Positions 7,456 through 13,219 of a stretch of 20,339 nt of DNA are shown piece after piece (positions within the stretch are counted from its first letter, which is position 1; each line of letters starts with the position of its first letter). The position numbers and the translations under genes are program-made. The notes beneath the pieces were generated by a model. That model was not told the origin of the DNA and searched no databases. It saw nothing but the letters and a program-made list of their open reading frames with translations. Origin of the DNA: Candidatus Moraniibacteriota bacterium (lineage in GTDB: Bacteria; Patescibacteriota; Minisyncoccia; CAIUEV01; JAHKAQ01); contig WJJX01000061.1 of the NCBI GenBank assembly GCA_014729445.1, positions 1 to 20,339 of the forward strand, written 5' to 3'.

Positions 7456-8316
7456 ATGCGAATAGACAAAACTCGAAAAATCGGTTTTTGCCAAGGAGTG
7501 AGAAGAGCCTATGATATGGTGAGAGAAAATAGAAAGTTTTTTAAACCGCCCGTGTATATTCTGGGAGATTTGGTTCACAATACCTATGTGATTCAGGAGG
7601 TGAAAAACTGGGGAATTAAAAGGGTTGGGGATTTGAGTGAAACAGGATATGAAGGCACTATGATTATAACCGCTCACGGAGTCAGTCCGGATATTATAGA
7701 GAAAATAAAGACTAAGGGGCTCGAAGTTGTCGACGCCACTTGTCCGAGGGTTACTTTTGTTATTCAAAAGGCGGTGGAATTGTTTAATCAGGATAGGATT
7801 CTGCTGGTTTTTGGCAACAAGGAGCATAAGGAGGTCAAAGCAATCAACGGAGCGATTGAGAATAAGGGTTTTGTATTTGCCGAGCTTAAAGAAATTTTTC
7901 AAAATTTCAGCCAAGCCGATTTGAGGAGGAAAAAGTTCGGTTTAATTTCTCAAACTACTAGAAATATAGATAAATTTAAAAGCATTAGTGAAATTTTGAA
8001 AAAAAAGATCCGGGATTTGGAGATTCAAGATACGATTTGTCCGGCCACTTATGAAAGACAAAAGGAAATTTCCATGAAGGCGGCTCAATATGATCTGGTT
8101 TTGGTAATAGGTTCCGAGATCAGCCAAAATACGAAAGAGCTGTTCAAAATAGGCAAAGGCTTAAATTCAAATGTCTATTTAATAGATAACGAGAGGGAAT
8201 TAAAGGACGAGTGGTTTCTTGGGGGTATTGATTCGATTTTGATTTGTGCTGGAGCCTCAATGCCGGATGCGGTTATTAATAGGGTGTTTGAACAGATTAA
8301 AAAGAAATTAAAATAA
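7456..8316 (+). CDS. ispH: 4-hydroxy-3-methylbut-2-enyl diphosphate reductase
   Basis: IspH is the last enzyme of the MEP isoprenoid pathway and uses a [4Fe-4S] cluster to reduce HMBPP to IPP and DMAPP. The three cluster cysteines are C12, C96 and C195. The substrate residues H41, H74, H124, E126 and T167 are at the same numbers as in the well-studied E. coli enzyme. The C-terminal GASMPDAVI replaces the usual GAS-T-PD. The length of 286 aa is within the normal range. It lies 26 nt after the prenyl synthase gene, which would use its products. Confidence 0.95.
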   Translation: MRIDKTRKIGFCQGVRRAYDMVRENRKFFKPPVYILGDLVHNTYVIQEVKNWGIKRVGDLSETGYEGTMIITAHGVSPDIIEKIKTKGLEVVDATCPRVTFVIQKAVELFNQDRILLVFGNKEHKEVKAINGAIENKGFVFAELKEIFQNFSQADLRRKKFGLISQTTRNIDKFKSISEILKKKIRDLEIQDTICPATYERQKEISMKAAQYDLVLVIGSEISQNTKELFKIGKGLNSNVYLIDNERELKDEWFLGGIDSILICAGASMPDAVINRVFEQIKKKLK

Positions 8317-8347
8317 TATTTGATATGCTAATTTTAGATAATTTTAT

Positions 8348-8899
8348 ATGCAAAGAAAAATTAAATTGGGAGATCAAGTTTTAAATTATCGATTAAAAAA
8401 AAGTTTTAAAGCCAAATGTATTCGGCTTACGATTAATAATCAGGGCGAATTAAGCGCGATTCTGCCCTGGTTCTGCAGCTTGAAGTCTTTAGAAAAATTT
8501 TTAAAGCAAAAATCTTCCTGGATAGAAAAAAATATTAAAAAAAATATAAATAAGGATAATATTCTGGATAAAGGAACCAAAAAAGATTATCTTTTGAATA
8601 AGGAAAGAGCCAGGAGAATGGTCGAGGTTTTGATTAAGGAGTATAATAATTTTTACGGATTTGAATTTAATCGGATCTGTATTCGAAATCAAAAAACCAG
8701 GTGGGGCAGTTGTTCAAGCAACCGGAATTTGAATTTTAATTGGCGGATTGTCTGGCTGGATCCGGATTGCGCGAGATATCTAGTGGTCCATGAGCTGTGT
8801 CATTTAGAGGAGCTGAATCATTCGAAAAATTTCTGGAGATTGGTTGAAAGGCAAGTGCCGGATTATAAAATAATTAGAAAAAAATTACGAGATGTTTAA
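8348..8899 (+). CDS. YgjP-like zinc metallopeptidase domain protein (DUF45)
   Basis: A 183-aa protein of the YgjP/M48-like group. The zinc site HELCH lies at 148-152, with a third ligand H158 in ELNHSKNFW. The family motif IRNQKTRWGSCSS precedes it at 112-124. No signal peptide or membrane segment is seen, so it is cytoplasmic. The substrate of this family is not established. The last 8 nt overlap the start of the glycosyltransferase gene. Confidence 0.9.
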   Translation: MQRKIKLGDQVLNYRLKKSFKAKCIRLTINNQGELSAILPWFCSLKSLEKFLKQKSSWIEKNIKKNINKDNILDKGTKKDYLLNKERARRMVEVLIKEYNNFYGFEFNRICIRNQKTRWGSCSSNRNLNFNWRIVWLDPDCARYLVVHELCHLEELNHSKNFWRLVERQVPDYKIIRKKLRDV

Positions 8900-10022
8900 G
8901 AAACTGAGAATCGCTTTAGTCCATGATTATTTGGTGCAGTATGGAGGCGCGGAAAGGGTTTTGGAATGTTTTTGCGAGCTTTTCCCCAAAGCGCCTATTT
9001 ATACACTGGTTTATAATCCAGAGGTTTTTAGTGATGTCTTTCGCGATAGAGATATTCGAACTTCGTTTTTGCAAAAGATTCCTTTTACCAAAAGCGAACA
9101 TCATTTTTTCCCTTATTTAATGCCTTTGGCGGTCGAACAATTTGATTTAAGCTATTATGATTTGGTTATTTCCGACACTTCCAGTTTTGCCAAGGGCGTT
9201 ATAACTCAACCCAAGACTCTTCATCTGTCTTATTGCCATACACCGATGCGTTATGCCTGGGACGATTGTCATAAATATACCCGGGAGTTCGATTATCCGG
9301 CATTTGTTAAGAAGTTTATCCCCTTTGGCATGAATTATATCCGGATTTGGGATAGAGTGGCTTCCAACAGGGTGGATCACTTTATGGCAAATTCGAATTT
9401 GGTTAAAAAGAGAATCGAGAAATACTATAAAAGACGGGCCAAGGTTATATATCCCCCGGTATTTACGGATAATTTTAAATTTAGAAAAGATCGCGATAAA
9501 GATCAGAAGGGATATTATTTAATGGTCGGGCGTTTGGTTTCCTATAAAAAGTTTGATTTGGGGGTCAAGGTTTTTAACCGGCTTGGACTGCCTTTAAAGA
9601 TTGTTGGAGGAGGATCGCTTTTGAAAAAATTAAAAGCTATGTCTAAAGAAAACATAGAGTTCTTAGGACCTTTGGAAAGTTCGGGCGAGAGGTTAAGAGA
9701 GGTCTATGCCAATTGCAAGGCTTTGGTGTATCCCCAGGAGGAGGATTTTGGTTTGGTTCCCTTGGAGGCGATGGCGGTGGGGAAACCGGTTATCGCCTAT
9801 AGGGCAGGAGGAGTGCTGGAAACAGTAATCGACAATCGGACAGGGATTTTTTTTGAAAAGCAGAATGCGGGTCATTTAATAAAAGCGATCAGAAAGTTTC
9901 AGAACAAAGAATTCGACAGTTCTTTTATTCAAAGGCATGCAAAGAAGTTCGGAAAACAAAGGTTTAAGGAGGAAGTGGTTGATTTTGTTGAACACAAGCT
10001 CAGGCAATCTTTACTGGATTAG
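8892..10022 (+). CDS. Glycosyltransferase family 4 (group 1), WbaZ-like
   Basis: A 376-aa GT-B fold enzyme. The N-terminal acceptor domain starts IALVHDYLVQYGGAERVLE and contains LSYCHTPMRYAWDD. The C-terminal nucleotide-sugar domain includes YLMVGRLVSYKKFDL and the E-x7-E type motif in EEDFGLVPLEAMAVGKPVIA, with GGVLETV after it. Relatives are mannosyl- or similar transferases of surface polysaccharide synthesis; the sugar cannot be told from sequence. The gene overlaps the YgjP-like gene at its start and the convergent miaB by 12 nt at its end. Confidence 0.92.
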   Translation: MFKKLRIALVHDYLVQYGGAERVLECFCELFPKAPIYTLVYNPEVFSDVFRDRDIRTSFLQKIPFTKSEHHFFPYLMPLAVEQFDLSYYDLVISDTSSFAKGVITQPKTLHLSYCHTPMRYAWDDCHKYTREFDYPAFVKKFIPFGMNYIRIWDRVASNRVDHFMANSNLVKKRIEKYYKRRAKVIYPPVFTDNFKFRKDRDKDQKGYYLMVGRLVSYKKFDLGVKVFNRLGLPLKIVGGGSLLKKLKAMSKENIEFLGPLESSGERLREVYANCKALVYPQEEDFGLVPLEAMAVGKPVIAYRAGGVLETVIDNRTGIFFEKQNAGHLIKAIRKFQNKEFDSSFIQRHAKKFGKQRFKEEVVDFVEHKLRQSLLD

Positions 10023-11276
10023 TTTGGCTAAAATTTTTGCTCTTTGTTTTTTTTCTTTCCAGGCAATTGGGTCGCCTAGCTTAAAGGCTTCGGTGCCAGG
10101 TCTGGGCGAATATTTGTTTAAGAAAGCCTTGGAGAATTTTACCTTTTTGAAGACTTTTACAGTTTCATTAAATTCTTTCTCGGTTTCGCCGGGAAAGCCG
10201 ATAATGACATCGGTAGTAATTTGCGTGTCGGGGATTGTTTTTTTGATTTTTGTTATAATTTTTAGATAGTGTTTTTGAGTGTATGGACGGTTCATAGCTT
10301 TTAGGATTTTGTCGCTGCCGGATTGAAGGGGGAGGTGAATTTTTCGCTCAATGTTTTGATTTGTTTTGATTGTCTCGATTAATCCGCACGAAAAATCTTT
10401 GGGGTGGGAGGTTAGGAATTTGAAGGTTATTTTCGGGAATTCCTGGGCTAATTTTTCCAATAGGATCGGGAAGGTGATTGGGGGAAACCCTTCTGTCTTC
10501 CCGATCCGGGAAGAACCCTTAAATTGAGATTTTTTTTGTGCTTTTGAGGTTAGAGATTGCCGGTTGATTTTTCTGGAGGAAGTTTTGACTGGTATGTAGG
10601 AGTAGCTGTTTACGTTTTGGCCTAAAAGGGTGATTTCCCTTAATTTTTTGTTTTTGGCGGCCTTTTTGATTTCGGTGATTATTTCATTGATTGGGCGGGA
10701 TATTTCGCGGCCTCGGGCATAGGGGACAACGCAGTAGGAGCAGAAGTTGTTGCAGCCGCTCATTATAGGGATTGAGATTTTTTCGGGGTGTTGGTAGTCG
10801 GGGTTAATTTTGAGGTAGTTGCAAGAACCCACCCCGGCCTTTTCTTCATTACGGGTCTCGTCGCTCGCGAGCGCGGGGTGTTTAAAGGGAATGCATTTTT
10901 CTTCGCGCGAAACCCTTATCGATCCTCCCTTTACAGGGAGAAGGTAATGGAAGTCTTGGTTAAAGAAGTTTTTTATGTTTGTGAAGAGGTCGACTTTAGA
11001 TTTCATTTTTTGTTGGACGTCTTTTCGTTCGGCGAGGCAGCCGGTTAGAATAACGAAGGTTTGAGGGTTGGATTTTTTGAGGTTATGAATTTTGTGAAAA
11101 ACCCGGTTTTCAGCGGTTTGCCTTACTCCGCAGGTGACAAGAACGTTTAAGGCCGCTTTGTTGGGATTTTTAGAATATTTGAAGTTGTGGGAGATTAAAA
11201 AGGCCTTGATTCGTTCGGCGTCGGAATAATTCATTTGGCAGCCGTAGATGGTGATTGAGAAGGTTTTTAGTTTCAT
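10011..11276 (-). CDS. miaB: tRNA-2-methylthio-N6-dimethylallyladenosine synthase, TRAM-less, with insertions
   Basis: MiaB is a radical SAM methylthiotransferase that adds a methylthio group to i6A37 of tRNAs. The N-terminal UPF0004 domain holds cluster cysteines C13, C49 and C80. The radical SAM motif CNNFCSYC gives C175, C179 and C182. The C-terminal NKYSPRPGTEAF segment is normal, but the protein then stops at 421 aa, with no TRAM (RNA-binding) domain. Two stretches look inserted: residues 117-152, between the two domains, and 226-265, between GQNVNSY and the helix starting FPILLEK. Both coincide with GC-rich palindromic DNA. MtaB and RimO are less likely given the start YGCQMNYSDAER. Confidence 0.9.
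   Translation of the reverse strand: MKLKTFSITIYGCQMNYSDAERIKAFLISHNFKYSKNPNKAALNVLVTCGVRQTAENRVFHKIHNLKKSNPQTFVILTGCLAERKDVQQKMKSKVDLFTNIKNFFNQDFHYLLPVKGGSIRVSREEKCIPFKHPALASDETRNEEKAGVGSCNYLKINPDYQHPEKISIPIMSGCNNFCSYCVVPYARGREISRPINEIITEIKKAAKNKKLREITLLGQNVNSYSYIPVKTSSRKINRQSLTSKAQKKSQFKGSSRIGKTEGFPPITFPILLEKLAQEFPKITFKFLTSHPKDFSCGLIETIKTNQNIERKIHLPLQSGSDKILKAMNRPYTQKHYLKIITKIKKTIPDTQITTDVIIGFPGETEKEFNETVKVFKKVKFSKAFLNKYSPRPGTEAFKLGDPIAWKEKKQRAKILAKLIQ
10463..10514. repeat. Nested palindromes inside miaB (second insertion)
   Basis: TCTTCCCG, loop ATC, CGGGAAGA forms a perfect 8-bp hairpin at 10496-10514. Part of it (CTTCCCGATCC, 10498-10508) is also an 11-bp inverted repeat of GGATCGGGAAG at 10463-10473. 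The region encodes the extra segment before the helix FPILLEK of MiaB and stays in frame. Confidence 0.65.
10830..10911. repeat. Palindromic GC-rich element inside miaB (first insertion)
   Basis: Inverted repeats CACCCCG (10830-10836) and CGGGGTG (10874-10880) flank the 12-nt palindrome CGCTCGCGAGCG (10862-10873). A further palindrome, TTCGCGCGAA, lies at 10902-10911. The 14-mer GTCGCTCGCGAGCG (10860-10873) recurs exactly at 15256-15269. The element encodes the interdomain segment with ALASDETRNEEKAGVG and keeps the frame. Confidence 0.65.
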
Positions 11277-11340
11277 TTTAGACTCTTTGCCTGTAAAATT
11301 TTTTAAATTTTGATCTTTATTTAGGGCCGTAGGGTTTATT

Positions 11341-11370
11341 CAGTGTGCAGAGGGTTTTTGCATTTGTCAA
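11341..11370 (-). promoter_or_regulatory. Candidate promoter of miaB
   Basis: On the minus strand, a perfect -35 TTGACA (11370-11365) is followed 17 bp later by CACACT, a poor -10. The start would lie roughly 70 nt upstream of the miaB ATG. No other clear feature was seen between the divergent starts apart from the promoter of the next gene. Confidence 0.3.
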
Positions 11371-11437
11371 GCCTTTATGCTTGTCGCATCATTTAGGAAG
11401 CTAACCGAAAGAGCTAGTCATTTATCAAAATGAGAAC

Positions 11438-11467
11438 TTGGCAATTGTGATATAATTTAGATATAAT
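11438..11467 (+). promoter_or_regulatory. Candidate promoter(s) of the 11506 gene
   Basis: TTGGCA (11438-11443), 18 bp, TATAAT (11462-11467). A second TATAAT at 11451-11456 carries a TGA extension (extended -10). Starts from these would fall near 11463 or 11474. That favours the ATG at 11506 as start codon over the ATG at 11473, which would be nearly leaderless. Confidence 0.5.
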
Positions 11468-11505
11468 AAATAATGTTTAGATTTATTAGAATTAAAATTG
11501 TTAAT

Positions 11506-12519
11506 ATGGGAAAAGAAAATAAACCTTCTAATATAGTTCAATTTCCCGAAGGAAAGATTTTTAGAACACCAGAAGAGATAGAGGAGCAAAAAAAAGCGCG
11601 CGAGTTAAATGAATCATCTGAAGATAGATTAAGGCAAGTTTTTGAAAATTTCGTTGAAGCACTTAATGATTGGGTCTCTTCAAAGGAAGGGGAGTTCGCA
11701 GCTGATTCTGTTAAGAAGTTGTGTGATTATGAAAAGTATATTAAATTTTTAGAGGATATGAAAATTGGAGATTTCGACGGGCGAGATGTTATTATTCCCG
11801 CTCTTGGAGCAGTCTCTATTTCAGAAAAGTTGCATCCTCAAATGTCGCATTTTGTAGAATTATTTTCTAGATATTTTGAAGATGATACAAATGGAGAAAA
11901 ATCTATAGAGTGCATTAAGGATTTAGCTCATTTGCTTGAAGAATTTACAGCGAATTTCGGAAAGATCTTGACTAAAAAAGCAGATGACGGGATTTTTGAC
12001 CGGAAGGATATAATACCGCTTATACATTTTCATAAAATCCGTTTGATGGAAAAATTTATCGATATAAATTATCAAGAAGTTAATCCAAAAGAAATTGTTG
12101 GGTCGATGTTAAAGGCGAAAATAATAATTCTTTTTTTTGAGCAGGCTAGTGAGAGAGACGAGGATAATAGAGGTCTTTTTGATGAGTGGTTAAAGGATCC
12201 TTATGTTCTTTTAGAGGCGCTGCGAGGACTAGAGGGGAGGAGATTTTTCTTTGTACCCGAGGAGGGCGAGCCTGTATATCTTGAGAAGTTAAAAAAAGAG
12301 GATGTATCTTCAATTGAAACGGCAATGACAGAAGACATAGAGTCAAAAAATCCGGGAATTCATTCTAAATTTGCAGATAAAAAGGCAAAAAATATACTGG
12401 AAGGCGTAAATAGGTATGGCCAAATGCCGTTAAAGTCAATGAAAGGCTATATAGGAAAATTGGTTGACACCCCGGAAGAGTTCGATAAGTTGATGAATAG
12501 AATTTTAGACAGTGATTGA
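11506..12519 (+). CDS. Protein of unknown function
   Basis: 337 aa from the ATG at 11506 (MGKENKPSNIVQFPEG); an upstream in-frame ATG at 11473 would add 11 basic/hydrophobic residues. I do not recognise a family. The protein is acidic, looks mainly helical, and has no signal peptide or membrane segment, so it should be cytoplasmic. The N-terminal 40 residues are polar and probably disordered, with a Glu/Lys-rich stretch. The C-terminal part (NPGIHSKFADKKAKNILEGV onward) is basic. It has its own promoter, faces away from miaB and precedes the thrS leader. Confidence 0.75.
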   Translation: MGKENKPSNIVQFPEGKIFRTPEEIEEQKKARELNESSEDRLRQVFENFVEALNDWVSSKEGEFAADSVKKLCDYEKYIKFLEDMKIGDFDGRDVIIPALGAVSISEKLHPQMSHFVELFSRYFEDDTNGEKSIECIKDLAHLLEEFTANFGKILTKKADDGIFDRKDIIPLIHFHKIRLMEKFIDINYQEVNPKEIVGSMLKAKIIILFFEQASERDEDNRGLFDEWLKDPYVLLEALRGLEGRRFFFVPEEGEPVYLEKLKKEDVSSIETAMTEDIESKNPGIHSKFADKKAKNILEGVNRYGQMPLKSMKGYIGKLVDTPEEFDKLMNRILDSD

Positions 12520-12583
12520 GGACCTGGTAAAATGTTTTTGTTTAATAAAATTAAAAGAAGATTTTGATTGATATGTTTTCGAC

Positions 12584-12612
12584 TTGACAGATTTTGGAGA
12601 GCCAATTATATT
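12584..12612 (+). promoter_or_regulatory. Consensus promoter of the thrS operon
   Basis: TTGACA (12584-12589), exactly 17 bp, then TATATT (12607-12612). It is the best promoter in the window. Transcription would start at about 12618-12620, giving an untranslated leader of roughly 265 nt before the first gene. Confidence 0.75.
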
Positions 12613-12618
12613 TTAAAG

Positions 12619-12782
12619 GTAAAAATTAAATAAAAGCAATGATAAAGGCTTAACCAACCTTTTAGCTTTCGTAAAATTTAAACCGCGTTAGAGTTTAAAA
12701 AGAGAGTCCAAATTCGATTGGAAACCCAGGTGGAACCGCCCGAAAGGGTCTTGGGGGTTTTAATTGAATTTGGGCTTTTTTT
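12619..12782 (+). promoter_or_regulatory. Probable threonine-specific T-box riboswitch, short Stem I type
   Basis: The antiterminator matches the T-box design. The A1 helix CCCAGG (12725-12730) pairs with CTTGGG (12750-12755), with one G-T pair. The 7-nt bulge TGGAACC lies at 12731-12737. The A2 helix GCCC/GGGT is capped by GAAA. Upstream, AAAGC/GCTTT (12633-12637, 12665-12669) and AAAGG/CCTTT (12644-12648, 12658-12662) form a hairpin with loop CTTAACCAA, containing the Thr codon ACC (12653-12655) followed by A. TTTAAAC/GTTTAAA (12677-12683, 12693-12699) is a Stem III-like hairpin. The terminator ends in seven T (12776-12782): GCCCGAA (12738-12744) pairs with TTTGGGC (12769-12775) and excludes A2. 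A longer pairing, AGTCCAAATTC (12705-12715) with GAATTTGGGCT, is also possible. Uncharged tRNA-Thr with a U discriminator would favour read-through into thrS. Confidence 0.75.
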
Positions 12783-12886
12783 GTTGGGAATTTACCCTCC
12801 CCAACCATCCCTTATCAGAAAGGGAGTATTCAAATTTAATAACCAAAACCCTTTTTAAAAAATAAATCTTTAAATTACTTTTGGAA

Positions 12887-13171
12887 ATGAATGAACAAGA
12901 TTTACAAATTTTACTAAAAACAGAAAATGAGGATGAGCATTTGGAATTTAAGGCGGCCAAGAATAAAAACAAGGAAGTAATTTTAAAACACCTAGAACAT
13001 TATGGCAAAGGTTATATGAACGAATTTTTAGATGCGCTAAAGGATGTCCAAAGACGAACTGTTAACATTTATTTATCGGAGTTAAAAGATGAAGGAAAGA
13101 TTGAACTTATGGGTAATCCTCAAATTTCTAGAGGAAAAAATAAGGCTTATTGGCAATTAAAAAAAATTTAA
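12887..13171 (+). CDS. Small winged-helix protein with an AlbA_2-like N-terminal stub
   Basis: 94 aa from ATG 12887; a TTG two codons earlier is also possible. The N-terminus, LLKTENEDEHLEFKAAKN, resembles the opening of AlbA_2/COG2865-type putative transcriptional regulators. The C-terminus (MNEFLDALKDVQRRTVNIYL, then SELKDEGKIELMG and a basic wing before YWQLKK) looks like their winged helix-turn-helix. The central domain of those proteins, some hundreds of residues, is absent, so this is either an internal-deletion derivative or an independent small regulator. It lies between the T-box terminator and thrS, 48 nt from thrS, so it should be under the same control. DNA or RNA binding is inferred. 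Confidence 0.65.
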   Translation: MNEQDLQILLKTENEDEHLEFKAAKNKNKEVILKHLEHYGKGYMNEFLDALKDVQRRTVNIYLSELKDEGKIELMGNPQISRGKNKAYWQLKKI

Positions 13172-13172
13172 T

Positions 13173-13189
13173 TGCGCAGGTCTTGCGCA
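13173..13189 (+). repeat. Intergenic hairpin/direct repeat before thrS
   Basis: TGCGCA, GGTCT, TGCGCA. Because TGCGCA is self-complementary, the repeat can be read as a 6-bp hairpin with a 5-nt loop or as a tandem TTGCGCAGGT duplication. It sits 2-18 nt after the small gene's stop and 31 nt before the thrS ATG. No T-run follows, so it is not an obvious terminator. Confidence 0.5.
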
Positions 13190-13219
13190 GGTAAAATAAT
13201 TAATAATTAATTTAAAAAT

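Noticed and set aside
7405..7914. 169-aa minus-strand frame opposite ispH.
   Set aside because: ispH on the plus strand has all its catalytic residues, and the opposite frame shows no recognisable protein.
11361..11386. CAAGC/GCTTG inverted repeat in the miaB upstream region as a terminator or operator.
   Set aside because: It has only 5 bp with a 6-nt AT-rich loop, no T-run, and mismatches just outside, so it is too weak to call.
12783..12824. Small hairpins after the thrS leader terminator (GTTGGG/CCCAAC and CCCTT/AAGGG).
   Set aside because: The stems are short and no downstream T-run follows, so they may be chance. They are noted in case they belong to the leader's read-through form.
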